Program-made: the position numbers and the translations under genes | Shown here: positions 18,362 through 27,230 of the stretch, in pieces | Position numbering within the stretch: position 1 is the stretch's first letter | Layout of the letters: the number at the start of each line of letters is the position of its first letter | The notes under the pieces: generated by a model | Databases searched by the model: none | Told to the model about the DNA's origin: nothing | Seen by the model: only the letters and a program-made list of their open reading frames with translations | Assembly (NCBI GenBank): GCA_024743315.1 | Contig: JANSWU010000005.1 | Location: forward strand, 352,744-416,743 | Length of the DNA: 64,000 nt | Reading direction: 5' to 3' | Origin: Hyphomonadaceae bacterium | GTDB lineage: Bacteria > Pseudomonadota > Alphaproteobacteria > Caulobacterales > Hyphomonadaceae

Positions 18362-19326
18362 TAGCGCGGATCCTCATATGGCAGCGGCTTGCCAACCACC
18401 AGGCCTTGGGGGTTTTGCTCCAATTCACGGGTGAGGCGGTCGAGACGCGCGATCAAGACCCGTAATTCCTGAGCGGCAAGACCGGTCTGCTGGACCGTGT
18501 CTGACGCGCCGCCTTCAACCAGAAGGGTCGCCGCCTGGATCGCCTTGCGGCTTTCGGTGAGCATTTCGCCAGCATTGCCCGTGGCGCCATTAAGCTCTTC
18601 GACAAGGGCTTTCAATTCAGTATTCAGGCTCACGAGCTCGCGATCAAGCGAGGCGGCGACCGATGTGATGTCGGTTGAAGCTTCGCTGAGATTGATCCCC
18701 GCCCGCTCCAAGGACGCGAGCGTGTCGATGGATTGGGCCAGCAAGGCGGCATCTTCGGCGGAGATCTCATTGGTAATATCGCGAATATTCGCCAACGTCT
18801 CCGACATTGCGGCAATGTTTTCATCGGTCAGCAATTGGCTCAACTGGTCGATCGTGACGCTGGCCTGACCGACAATTTCAGCGCCACCATCAAACAAGGC
18901 GACCAGTGGGGTCTCGCCTGCCTGAATGACCGGCACATCCTCATATGGCGCGGGCAAGAGCGGGCCGGCATCATCGCTGCCGGCATTGATCTGCACGAAT
19001 GTGACCCCGGTAATGCCAGCAAAGTCGATAATTGCGGTCGAGTCGGTTTTGACCGGGGTGGAACGATCCACCCGCAAACGCGCCCGGACCCGGGACGCAT
19101 CGCGCCGGTCAATACGGACGGTTTCCACTTCGCCCACCTTGATCCCGATATAGCGGACCGAGGCGCCTTCTTCCAAACTCACCGGGCCGGGAAACACGAC
19201 GTCATAAATGGAATAGTCACGATTAAACTGGGATGATCCGAGCCAGAGCGTGAAGCCGATAACAGCCGCGGCCGCCATCAGCACGAAGGCCCCGATCAGA
19301 GCGTAATTGGCACGTGTTTCCATCAT
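18361..19326 (-). CDS. MlaD/MCE-domain substrate-binding protein of a lipid ABC transporter
   Basis: A 321-residue membrane-anchored protein with one N-terminal segment (ALIGAFVLMAAAAVIGFTLWL). The MCE domain follows at about residues 40-120, with EGASVRYIGIKVGEVETVRI and GVTFVQI. The long helical tail to residue 310 suggests hexameric coiled-coil assembly. The Pfam MlaD domain binds phospholipid in the periplasm and passes it to or from the MlaE permease. It overlaps the ATPase gene by four bases. Confidence 0.9.
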   Translation of the reverse strand: MMETRANYALIGAFVLMAAAAVIGFTLWLGSSQFNRDYSIYDVVFPGPVSLEEGASVRYIGIKVGEVETVRIDRRDASRVRARLRVDRSTPVKTDSTAIIDFAGITGVTFVQINAGSDDAGPLLPAPYEDVPVIQAGETPLVALFDGGAEIVGQASVTIDQLSQLLTDENIAAMSETLANIRDITNEISAEDAALLAQSIDTLASLERAGINLSEASTDITSVAASLDRELVSLNTELKALVEELNGATGNAGEMLTESRKAIQAATLLVEGGASDTVQQTGLAAQELRVLIARLDRLTRELEQNPQGLVVGKPLPYEDPR

Positions 19327-20093
19327 CCGGCTCCCATAATTGCGCCGCGACCGCGAGGTCCCCCAAAATAATCCTGAATCCAGGGATGGGGTTCTCGTCT
19401 TAATTCATCCATCGTGCCAACTGCCAGAACGCGCTTGTCTCCGAGAACGGCAATCCGATCACATGTGACCGCCAGTGTATCGACATCATGCGTGACCAGA
19501 AACACGGTCAATCCCAATGATTTTTGCAAATCCCGGATCAATTGGTCAAATCCGGCCGCCGTAATCGGGTCGAGCCCGGCGGTCGGCTCGTCAAGAAATA
19601 GCAGGGGCGGATCCAACGCCAGAGCCCTGGCGAGGGCGGCACGCTTGCGCATCCCGCCAGACAAGTCAGATGGATATTTGCGGCCCGCCCAGGTCTCCAG
19701 ACCGGACATGCGGATCTTCTGGTCAGCCAGTTCTTTCATCAGGGGCAGATGCAGGCTGGTATGCTCTTTCATCGGCACCATGACATTCTCGCGCACGGTC
19801 AGATTGGAGAAGAGTGCGCCATCCTGGAACATGATGCCCCAGAGGCGCTGCAAGGCTGCGACATCGGCATCTTGCAAATGGATCACGTCCTGCCCGAAAA
19901 CATCGACCGCGCCGGCGGCTGGCTTTTTCAAGCCTGTAATCGCGCGCAGCAGCACCGATTTCCCGCAGCCCGACGGCCCGATAATGCCCATCACTTCGCC
20001 GGATCGCACATCGAGGTCGAGATTCTCATGCACGACATGCGTGCCATAAGCGGTTTTCAAGCCACGGACTTTGATGGCGATCTCGTGCGTCAC
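19323..20093 (-). CDS. MlaF-type ABC transporter ATPase
   Basis: About 256 residues. Walker A is GPSGCGKSVLLRAITG, the signature is DLSGGMRKRAALARALA, Walker B is LLFLDEPTAGLDP, and the H-loop is VTHD. It energises the MlaE permease at the inner-membrane cytosolic face. The start is GTG 20093, overlapping the mlaE stop by four bases (GTGA); the longer in-frame start at 20228 would lie inside mlaE. Confidence 0.92.
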   Translation of the reverse strand: MTHEIAIKVRGLKTAYGTHVVHENLDLDVRSGEVMGIIGPSGCGKSVLLRAITGLKKPAAGAVDVFGQDVIHLQDADVAALQRLWGIMFQDGALFSNLTVRENVMVPMKEHTSLHLPLMKELADQKIRMSGLETWAGRKYPSDLSGGMRKRAALARALALDPPLLFLDEPTAGLDPITAAGFDQLIRDLQKSLGLTVFLVTHDVDTLAVTCDRIAVLGDKRVLAVGTMDELRREPHPWIQDYFGGPRGRGAIMGAG

Positions 20094-21244
20094 AGCCCGA
20101 GCTCCTGATAGAACAGCGCAAAACAGGCATCGATGACAATGATTGAAAACAATGCCTGAACCACAGATTTGGTCGTGTGATGACCGAGCGATTGGACGCT
20201 GCCACCGACTTCGAGACCCTGGCGGCACCCGATCAAGGCGATGGCAAGGCCGAAAACGGGAGCTTTCGACATGCCGATCCAGAACTGATCAATCGGCACG
20301 TTTTCCTGCAAGCGGTTGAAGAAGACGGTTGGATTGATGTCGAGAATAAGCCACCCGACCGTCATCCCGCCGGCAATCGCAGTGAGCATGCCGATGAAGG
20401 TCAGAACCGGGACCATGATCATCATGGCGAGCACGCGCGGGGCGACGATAACATGCATCGGATCGAGGCCGAGCGTCTGCATGGCATCGATTTCCTGGCG
20501 CATTTTCATCGCCCCAATCTGCGCCGTAAAGGCCGAATTGGTCCGACCGGCAATGATGATCGCAACCAGAACCCCGCCCAATTCGCGCAAAACCCCGAAG
20601 CCGACCAGCTCGACAACAAAAATTGTTGCTCCGAACTGGGCCAGAGTCGTGGCGCCAATAAAGGCAACCACCATGCCAACAAAGAAGCTCAAAAAGGCAA
20701 TGATCGGCACTGCGTCGAGACCGGCATCCTCCATCACCGAGACCAAGGCCGTCCAGCGCATCTTGGTCGGGCGCCAAACCGCGGATGAAATTGCGATCAA
20801 TGTTGCGCCGAAGAAGGACAGCGTTTCCAGCGTCTCGTCCCACATATTCTTGGCATTGCGACCTGTACGCTCCAGCAGGTCAATGAAACCGTGGCCTTCG
20901 GTCGGCACCGGGGGAGCATGTTCTTCTTGGGTCGCCAGAGTTCGGGCCTGTTGCAGCAGGGCGACCGCTTCTGGCTTGGCCCCGACAAAGGCCGGATCGC
21001 CGGATTGGAAACTGCGCAGCGCACGATCGATTAAATAAGCTCCAGCGGTATCGAGGCTTTCAAGCTCCGTCAGATCAAGCTGCTTGAGGGCATCATGGCC
21101 ATGCGCTTCGGCCAGTTTTCGAAAAGCTTGGTCGAGGCCAGCGAGTGTCGCAACCACCCAATCACCCTGCAAAACCAGCCGGGCGTTTTCTCCCTCGAAA
21201 TACTCAAATGAGGGAGCTGAGAGGTGCTCACCAGATTTCAACAC
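20090..21244 (-). CDS. MlaE-type permease with N-terminal STAS domain
   Basis: A 384-residue protein. Residues 1-110 form a STAS/MlaB-like domain (LKQLDLTELESLDTAGAYLI); the rest is the MlaE permease with FVVELVGFGVLRELGGVL and TAQIGAMKMRQEIDAMQTLG. The STAS-permease fusion is common in alphaproteobacteria and replaces a separate mlaB. It is the first gene of the mlaE-mlaF-mlaD-lipoprotein operon, all joined by overlaps of one to four bases. The system probably keeps outer-membrane lipid asymmetry; transport direction is not decided by sequence. Confidence 0.9.
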   Translation of the reverse strand: MLKSGEHLSAPSFEYFEGENARLVLQGDWVVATLAGLDQAFRKLAEAHGHDALKQLDLTELESLDTAGAYLIDRALRSFQSGDPAFVGAKPEAVALLQQARTLATQEEHAPPVPTEGHGFIDLLERTGRNAKNMWDETLETLSFFGATLIAISSAVWRPTKMRWTALVSVMEDAGLDAVPIIAFLSFFVGMVVAFIGATTLAQFGATIFVVELVGFGVLRELGGVLVAIIIAGRTNSAFTAQIGAMKMRQEIDAMQTLGLDPMHVIVAPRVLAMMIMVPVLTFIGMLTAIAGGMTVGWLILDINPTVFFNRLQENVPIDQFWIGMSKAPVFGLAIALIGCRQGLEVGGSVQSLGHHTTKSVVQALFSIIVIDACFALFYQELGL

Positions 21245-21324
21245 TATTTACCTTAACCCAACAGGCTTTAAGACCGGCCCCAGAGCGTCATTCAAATTTT
21301 ACCATTCCGGCAAAGACTTCATCC

Positions 21325-22302
21325 ATGCGTAAGATGACCATCACCCCCGTGTCTTCGCCGTTAAAGGCTGCCTTTGCAATCTCTCGCGGATCAAAAAGTA
21401 CTGCAGAAACAGTGGTCGTGGAGGTGATTGATGGCGATCATGTGGGGCGCGGAGAGTGCGTGCCTTATGCCCGCTATAAGGAAAGCCGGGTCAGCGTCGT
21501 GGCGCAACTATCAGGGATGGAGAAGGCCATTCAGGAGGGCCTGACCCGTCAGGAGTTGCAGAAACGGCTTCCGGCAGGGGCAGCAAAATGCGCGCTCGAT
21601 TGTGCGCTTTGGGATCTGGAAGCGAAGATGACCGGCATTCCGGTCTGGCAATTGGCTGAGTTGCCTGAGCCAAAACCGCTGCCGACCACAATGACGATCA
21701 GTCTTGATGAGGCCGAAGCCATGGCGCGCGCGGCCAAGGCGACACACGCGAAGATCTTGAAGCTCAAACTTGGCAGCGCCGACGATATTGCGCGGGTGGA
21801 AGCGGTGCGCCGGGCGCGCCCGGATGCGAAACTGGTCCTGGATGGCAATGAGGGCCTCGATCCGGCCGAATTTCCGGCCCTCGCAGCGCAAGCCGCGGCG
21901 CTCGGGGTTGTACTGATCGAGCAGCCTTTCCCAGTGGACCAGGATGCGGCTTTGACGCGGCGCCCCGGACATGTCGCCATATGTGCCGATGAAAGCATGC
22001 ACACGCGCGGAGATGTTCAGGGGCTCGCCAAGAAATATGATGTGGTCAATATCAAGCTCGACAAAGCCGGTGGCCTGACGGAAGGCCTCCGGATCATGAA
22101 AGAGGCAAAGCGCTGCGGCATGGGCACAATGGTTGGCTGTATGGTCGCCGGATCGCTCAGCATGGCCCCGGCATTGCTGCTTGGACAGGTCGCAGACCTG
22201 ATTGATTTGGACGGCCCGCTCTGGCTTGAAAAAGATGTGCCGCATAAATTGCGATACTCTGATGGCGTAGTGTCTCCGCCGAGCCGTGAGCTTTGGGGTT
22301 AG
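21325..22302 (+). CDS. Dipeptide (L-Ala-D/L-Glu type) epimerase, enolase superfamily
   Basis: About 325 residues. KILKLKLG carries the KxK base pair near residue 149. Metal ligands come from DGNEGLD, EQPFP and CADES, and the second base is in NIKLDKAGGL. This is the muconate-lactonising/dipeptide-epimerase subgroup, which recycles peptidoglycan peptides by converting L-Ala-D-Glu to L-Ala-L-Glu. The start ATG 21325 gives MRKMTITPVSSPL; the in-frame upstream start at 21145 overlaps mlaE. Its end shares four bases (TTAG) with the glycosyltransferase gene. Confidence 0.88.
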   Translation: MRKMTITPVSSPLKAAFAISRGSKSTAETVVVEVIDGDHVGRGECVPYARYKESRVSVVAQLSGMEKAIQEGLTRQELQKRLPAGAAKCALDCALWDLEAKMTGIPVWQLAELPEPKPLPTTMTISLDEAEAMARAAKATHAKILKLKLGSADDIARVEAVRRARPDAKLVLDGNEGLDPAEFPALAAQAAALGVVLIEQPFPVDQDAALTRRPGHVAICADESMHTRGDVQGLAKKYDVVNIKLDKAGGLTEGLRIMKEAKRCGMGTMVGCMVAGSLSMAPALLLGQVADLIDLDGPLWLEKDVPHKLRYSDGVVSPPSRELWG

Positions 22303-23444
22303 CCGGTCTGCCCGGTGCCGTCGGCAAGCTGCACCAGATAATCTTCCAGTTTCCGGCTCTGTTTCTGCAAATTGAAGTCTTTGAGCGCGAGTGCGCGGCC
22401 AGCATCGCCCATACGCGCGGTGCGGCCGGGATCGAGAAGCATTGTCCGTAAGTTTTCCGCCAGAGCGTCGGCATCGCCTTCGTCGCACAGGAAACCGGTT
22501 TCGCCATCGCGAACGCATTCGACGATCCCCGAATGCCGGGTCGCGGCGAGCGCGCATCCGGAGAGCATAGCTTCGATGCACACCAGCGGCAGCCCTTCGG
22601 CGTCTCCTGACGGTGCGCGTTTGGAGGGCACGCAGGCGATCTTGGCGGCGGCCCAGTGCCGAGGCATTTCGTCCGCTGGTACCCAGCCTGCAAGCTCGAC
22701 TTTGACGCCAGATTTCTCGAGCTTGTCGTGGAGGCCCTGTTCAAATGCATCACGTCCGCCTGCCGGCTTGTTCCCGCAAAGCCGCACGGTCCAACCGTCG
22801 AGCTCGGGGCCGAGGCGGGTCAGAGCATCAATCAACGTGTCGATGCCTTTTTTGGGCGACCAGCGTCCGGCGAAGACCAGAAGGTTTTGTTTCGTCCCCG
22901 GCTGGAATTTGTCAGGATCGGCAGTGTTGTGATGGACCACCATTTTTTTGTCAGGCGCGCCTTTGGCAAGCAGTTCGCGACGGATAAAATCTGAGCAGGG
23001 CAAGATCAGGTCGGCTTGATCCCAAAGCTGTTGGCGGCGCCGATTGTAAACCCGGATGAACGAGTTCTTGGTGTTCGACGTTTTGGTTGCATCACCGCCA
23101 TAATAGGTGACCGCCAAAGGCAGGTTCAGCGCTTTTGCCAGCGGCAGGGCATAGGCCCCGGATTTGCCAAAACTGGCATGAATGGCGACCGGCTTGAGCG
23201 CTTTGAGACGTTGTTTGAGCGCTGTTGATACAATGCCGAACTGCTTGAATCCGTTGGTGCCGCCAAAGCCATGCAGCGGGCTCAGATCAATCGCCTCGGC
23301 GCCGTCTGGCACAGGGCCATTGATCTTGTGCCCGATATAGATCGGCCGCAACTGCTCGAAGGCCGAATAGCCGCGCGGAATAAAGCTCTCCGACGGCGTA
23401 AACATCTTATCGCAATAGGCCAGAATGTTGCGCGGGTCAGACAT
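22299..23444 (-). CDS. Glycosyltransferase family 4-like protein
   Basis: About 381 residues with the two-Rossmann GT-B layout. The N-terminal half has FGKSGAYALPLAKALNLPLAVTYYGGD. The C-terminal donor domain has FAGRWSPKKGIDTLIDAL near residue 198 and the EGLPLVCIEAM motif near residue 280. It transfers a sugar from a nucleotide-sugar donor to a glycan or lipid; specificity is unknown. It overlaps the end of galE by eight bases, so UDP-galactose supply and use are probably linked, in envelope polysaccharide synthesis. The start ATG 23444 (MSDPRNILAYC) is chosen over 23462. Confidence 0.87.
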   Translation of the reverse strand: MSDPRNILAYCDKMFTPSESFIPRGYSAFEQLRPIYIGHKINGPVPDGAEAIDLSPLHGFGGTNGFKQFGIVSTALKQRLKALKPVAIHASFGKSGAYALPLAKALNLPLAVTYYGGDATKTSNTKNSFIRVYNRRRQQLWDQADLILPCSDFIRRELLAKGAPDKKMVVHHNTADPDKFQPGTKQNLLVFAGRWSPKKGIDTLIDALTRLGPELDGWTVRLCGNKPAGGRDAFEQGLHDKLEKSGVKVELAGWVPADEMPRHWAAAKIACVPSKRAPSGDAEGLPLVCIEAMLSGCALAATRHSGIVECVRDGETGFLCDEGDADALAENLRTMLLDPGRTARMGDAGRALALKDFNLQKQSRKLEDYLVQLADGTGQTG

Positions 23445-24420
23445 TGGCGCGCTCGCTTTCAAACCAGGCCCAGGCGGTCTTTAGGATCGTCTCAAGGTCG
23501 GAATGGCGCGGCTGCCAGCCCAGTACGTCATGGGCTTTTTGCGGACTGGCGACGAGGCGCGGCGGGTCACCGGGCCGGCGATCTGCGATGATCCGCGGCA
23601 CGTCTTTGCCGGCCACAAGCGAGACTGCGTCGGCGAGCTCTTTGACGCTATACCCCCGCCCTGTACCGAGATTGAACACATCGGTCTCACCGCCGCGGGC
23701 AAGGTAATCCAGCGCCTTTGCGTGGGCATCCGCGAGGTCGCTGACATGGATATAGTCGCGTACACAGGTACCATCAGGCGTGTCATAGTCGCCGCCAAAA
23801 ATATTGAAGGTGAACGTGCCGTCCATGGCGCCGCGAATGGCGAGCGGGATGACATGCGGTTCTGGATCATGGCGCTCGCCGGTCTCGCCTTCGGGGTCGC
23901 AGCCCGCGGCATTGAAATAGCGCAGCATCACCGATCGCAAATCATGCGCACTGCCATAATCGCGGATCATTTTCTCGCAAATGAGCTTGGTTTCGCCGTA
24001 CGGATTGATCGGGTTTTGCGGCGTGTCTTCAGTGATCAGCTCATTGCTGATCCCATAAGTGGCGCAAGAAGACGAGAAGACCAGTTGACCAACTTTCGCC
24101 ATGCGCATCGCATCCAGCAGGTTCATCGTACCGCGCACATTATTGCGATAATACATTTCCGGTGCCGCCATGGACTCGCCGACATAGGCAAAGGCGGCGA
24201 AATGCGCGACGGCATCCGGTTTCACTTGCATCAAGGCCTCTGACAAGCGGGCTTCGTCGAGCAAATCCCCTTCGATCAGATCCCCCCATTTGACAAGATC
24301 GCGGTGGCCGCGCGAGAGATTGTCATAGGTCACGACGGTCCAACCGCTTTCAGCAAAAGCTTTGGCGCAATGGCTGCCAACATAGCCCGCACCGCCTGTC
24401 ACGAAGACTGTCTTGGTCAT
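23437..24420 (-). CDS. galE: UDP-glucose 4-epimerase
   Basis: A 327-residue extended SDR enzyme interconverting UDP-glucose and UDP-galactose with bound NAD. The dinucleotide motif GGAGYVGSH is near residue 8, the catalytic SSSCATYG serine region near residue 115, and the YGETK (YxxxK) pair near residue 140. GTCVRDYIHVSDLADAH and NLGTGRGYSVKE are typical GalE blocks. The ATG at 24420 gives the normal MTKTVFVTGG start. It is first in a two-gene unit with the glycosyltransferase. Confidence 0.94.
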   Translation of the reverse strand: MTKTVFVTGGAGYVGSHCAKAFAESGWTVVTYDNLSRGHRDLVKWGDLIEGDLLDEARLSEALMQVKPDAVAHFAAFAYVGESMAAPEMYYRNNVRGTMNLLDAMRMAKVGQLVFSSSCATYGISNELITEDTPQNPINPYGETKLICEKMIRDYGSAHDLRSVMLRYFNAAGCDPEGETGERHDPEPHVIPLAIRGAMDGTFTFNIFGGDYDTPDGTCVRDYIHVSDLADAHAKALDYLARGGETDVFNLGTGRGYSVKELADAVSLVAGKDVPRIIADRRPGDPPRLVASPQKAHDVLGWQPRHSDLETILKTAWAWFESERANV

Positions 24421-24509
24421 CAGGTCCTCTCGTCGATCCAATCGCCAACCGGGGGTTAGTGGCCCGGATGCGCGCCGTCAAACCCCGAACTGAATGCGCT
24501 GCCAGGCAA

Positions 24510-24908
24510 TCAGGTCAGAACCAATTGCGTTTGCGTGACCAGGCAGACTTTCTTGCTGTCCGGATCGGTGACCAGCGTCTGCCAGACCGACAGCCTCCGG
24601 CCAATCCTGACAGGTGTCGAAACGCCGGTGACCAGTGTGCCGGCTGGCGGCCCGCTCAGAAACGACGTGTTGCTATCAATGGTCGTCGTTCCCTTGGCGC
24701 CTTCGGGAATGGCGAGCCAGGCGCCCGTGGCGCCCAGCACGTCGCAAAAGCTCATCATGCAGCCGCCATGCATGGTGCCGCCAGCGGTGCAAAGATCTTC
24801 GCGCACAAGCAGTTCGCCGACGACTTTCTCTCTGCTGGCTTCAAGCAGCTTCAATCCGAGCAGCCTTGCATAGGGTTGAGCTTCGGCGATTTGAGCGAGT
24901 GGATCCAT
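24510..24908 (-). CDS. PaaI-type hotdog thioesterase
   Basis: A 132-residue hotdog-fold protein with GGTMHGGCMMSFCDVLGATGA near residues 43-63, the helix and catalytic region of the PaaI/YdiI group, and a strand pattern ending VCLVTQTQLVL. It probably hydrolyses acyl- or aryl-CoA thioesters; the substrate is unknown. It is transcribed divergently from the methyltransferase gene across a 186-base gap with a perfect palindrome. Confidence 0.85.
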   Translation of the reverse strand: MDPLAQIAEAQPYARLLGLKLLEASREKVVGELLVREDLCTAGGTMHGGCMMSFCDVLGATGAWLAIPEGAKGTTTIDSNTSFLSGPPAGTLVTGVSTPVRIGRRLSVWQTLVTDPDSKKVCLVTQTQLVLT

Positions 24909-24986
24909 GTGTGCCTCCGATCTGTTCAGGTTAAGCGGTGCACCGCGCCCTGAAAACCCGCTACGTAAGGGGAGCTCGGCAAGCGC

Positions 24987-25000
24987 TCACAGATCTGTGA
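24987..25000. promoter_or_regulatory. Perfect 14-bp palindrome in a divergent promoter region
   Basis: TCACAGATCTGTGA is a perfect inverted repeat located 78 bases upstream of the thioesterase gene and about 95 bases upstream of the methyltransferase gene. It has the form of an operator for a dimeric regulator acting on one or both genes. No regulator gene lies beside it. Confidence 0.45.
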
Positions 25001-25094
25001 TCAGAATATCCGTATTGATTGTCGATAACACGCGACAGGCGAATTTTTCTGCGCTAAGACTCCCACCATCTATAGCAGAAGGGAGAAATGGGTG

Positions 25095-26099
25095 ATGAAA
25101 CCTATCCTGCATTCGAAGCATTCACTGGCCGGCGCGAGCGTGGCATTGGCATTGGTTCTTGGCGGCTGTGTCGCGTTGGAGGGCGCCGAGACCGCAGACG
25201 TGGAAACCGCTGAAGAAGCGACCACGGAAGAAGTCACTGCGGCCGTTGAAGAAACCGTCGAGGAAGCCCAGGCCATGGCTGACGGCATGGACAAAAAGGC
25301 AAAGAAAGAGAAGTACAAGGCAAAACTCGCTGCCGTGCTCGCGGCGCAGCCAGACGAGGTTCAGGCGCGCTATGACGCCCGCAACCCAGCCGAGACCATG
25401 GCGTTTTTCGGAATCAAACCCGGCATGACCGTCGCAGAAGCGCTGCCGGGCGGTGGCTGGTACTCAAAAATCCTGCTCGCTTATCTTGGCGAAGAAGGCA
25501 CGCTGATCGGCGCGCATTATCCGGATGACCTGTGGCCGCAGTTCGGCTTTGGCGATGAGTGGACCGCGCAGCGCGTTGAAGCAACTGCCAATTGGCCAAC
25601 CCAAGCGGCCGAATGGGCCGTCCCTGGTGCGGGCAATATCGCCTCAACCACTCTAACGAACATGCCTGATGCGGCGACCGGACAGGTTGATGCGGTCCTG
25701 TTCATCCGCGCCCTGCACAATCTTAATCGGTTCACGTCTGAGGAAACCGACTATATGGGCGACACACTGGCGGAGACCTATCGCGTGCTAAAGCCGGGCG
25801 GTATTGTTGGTGTGGTGCAGCATTCTGGTCCTGAGACCAATAGTGATGAATGGGCCGATGGCAGCAATGGTTATCTGAAAGAATCAGCCGTGATCGCCGC
25901 TTTCGAGGCCGCCGGTTTCGAACTCGCTGGCAGTTCTGACGTCAATGCCAACCCGGCGGATGTCCCGACCGAGGAAGAGTTTGTCTGGCGCCTGCCGCCG
26001 TCAACCGCCTCCACTGAGGAAGGCACGCCAGAGCGCGCCGCCGTCGAAGCGATTGGTGAATCCAACCGAATGACGCTAAAATTCCGCAAGCCCGCATAA
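25095..26099 (+). CDS. Exported COG4798-type predicted methyltransferase (second copy)
   Basis: A 334-residue lipoprotein (lipobox LGGC) with a 30-residue Ala/Glu/Thr-rich linker, then the same core as the gene at 7253: NPAETMAFFGIKPGMTVAEA, LPGGGWYSKILLAYLGEEG near residue 118, LKPGGIVGVVQHSG near residue 235 and the end AIGESNRMTLKFRKP. The aspartate/glutamate at the end of methyltransferase motif I is unusual here (VAEALPGGGW). The start could be GTG 25092; ATG 25095 sits nine bases after GGGAG. It is followed by a terminator. Confidence 0.78.
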   Translation: MKPILHSKHSLAGASVALALVLGGCVALEGAETADVETAEEATTEEVTAAVEETVEEAQAMADGMDKKAKKEKYKAKLAAVLAAQPDEVQARYDARNPAETMAFFGIKPGMTVAEALPGGGWYSKILLAYLGEEGTLIGAHYPDDLWPQFGFGDEWTAQRVEATANWPTQAAEWAVPGAGNIASTTLTNMPDAATGQVDAVLFIRALHNLNRFTSEETDYMGDTLAETYRVLKPGGIVGVVQHSGPETNSDEWADGSNGYLKESAVIAAFEAAGFELAGSSDVNANPADVPTEEEFVWRLPPSTASTEEGTPERAAVEAIGESNRMTLKFRKPA

Positions 26100-26114
26100 T
26101 CGGCTCAAACAATT

Positions 26115-26150
26115 CGGTGGCGCGGGAGCTGTTCTCGCGCCACCGCTTTA
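26115..26150 (+). terminator. Terminator hairpin after the second methyltransferase gene
   Basis: A 10-bp perfect stem (CGGTGGCGCG at 26115-26124 with CGCGCCACCG at 26136-26145) is followed by CTTTATT, 16 bases after the stop codon. Confidence 0.75.
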
Positions 26151-26212
26151 TTCGACTTGGCAGTCGAACCGGCATGTCCTAAATCACGCGACTGAATCGC
26201 AGAGAGATAGAC

Positions 26213-27205
26213 ATGAGCAATTATCGCCTGTTCGGGGCAGAAACTTCACCATACTCGCTGAAAGTCCGATCCTTCTTGCGCTATAAAGGCGTGGAGTTCG
26301 ATTGGATCGTTCGCAATAAAGAGACGGATGAAGAATTCGCGGCCTTGGCGCGCGTGCCCACTGTGCCCTTGCTGCTTTCACCCAACCGCCCGGCCAATCA
26401 GGACTCGACCAGCATTCTGGCGACTGTCGAGGCCGATCACAGCGATCCATCTGCGGTGCCGGATGACCCGGCCTGCGCGGCGCTGGCGCTGATCCTCGAA
26501 GATTATGCGGATGAATGGCTCAACAAGCTGATGTTCTTCAATCGCTGGGGCCAAAAACCTGACCGCGAAGTTGCCGGCGAGCGAACCATGGAGCAGTTGC
26601 TCAATGGTGACTTGCCGCGCGCCAAAAAGAAAACGCGTGACCAGATCATCAAGCGGATGCGTGACCGTCTGCCTCTGGTCGGGGTCGAGAAGAAGAATGA
26701 AAAGACGCTCAAGCCGAGCTTTGAGCGCTTTTTCACCCTGCTCAATGCGCATCTGGAGAACAGCCTGTTTCTGTTCGGTGGACGTCCATCCGCGGCAGAT
26801 TTCGCAATTGCAGGCCAGGTGGCGCAATTGCTTATGGACCCAACGCCCGGCGATTGGTTGCGTGCACAGGCCCCCTTCGTGACGGCTTGGAGCGAGTTTA
26901 TGGAAGCGCCAAAGGCGGGCGGTCCGTTCAAGCCCTTGAATGAGCTGGATGATACGCTGCTGCCTTTGTTCCGCGAAGAGATTGCGGTGACCTATTTGCC
27001 TTGGGCAAAAGCCAATATGGTTGCCGCGGAAGCGGCGGAAGAGCGCGTTTCGGTCAAACTGGATGGCAAAGCCTATGAGCAGATCACGCAGCATTACGCG
27101 GCGCGTGCATTCAAGGCAGTGTTGAAAGCCGTGAACGGATCCAAGAAGGCCGACGGACTTTCAGCATTCCTCGAAAAAGCGGCTGCAAGTTGGCTGTTGG
27201 ACTGA
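26213..27205 (+). CDS. Glutathione S-transferase family protein
   Basis: A 330-residue protein, longer than a usual GST (about 210). An N-terminal thioredoxin-like domain begins LFGAETSPYSLKVRSFLRYK; the short SPYS replaces the usual catalytic Ser/Cys context. An all-helical C-terminal domain includes LFGGRPSAADFAIAGQVAQL near residues 183-202. About 90 extra C-terminal residues have no family match that I recognise. Substrate and role are unknown; detoxification is only a family-level guess. Confidence 0.8.
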   Translation: MSNYRLFGAETSPYSLKVRSFLRYKGVEFDWIVRNKETDEEFAALARVPTVPLLLSPNRPANQDSTSILATVEADHSDPSAVPDDPACAALALILEDYADEWLNKLMFFNRWGQKPDREVAGERTMEQLLNGDLPRAKKKTRDQIIKRMRDRLPLVGVEKKNEKTLKPSFERFFTLLNAHLENSLFLFGGRPSAADFAIAGQVAQLLMDPTPGDWLRAQAPFVTAWSEFMEAPKAGGPFKPLNELDDTLLPLFREEIAVTYLPWAKANMVAAEAAEERVSVKLDGKAYEQITQHYAARAFKAVLKAVNGSKKADGLSAFLEKAAASWLLD

Positions 27206-27230
27206 TCGGCGGCGCATCAGAGATGCGGCC

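Noticed and set aside
21511..22581. 356-codon minus-strand frame across the epimerase and glycosyltransferase genes
   Set aside because: Covers two well-supported genes and has no recognisable domain.
27213..27227. CGCATC-AGA-GATGCG hairpin between the GST and rimM genes as terminator
   Set aside because: Only 6 bp with a three-base loop and no T run on either strand.
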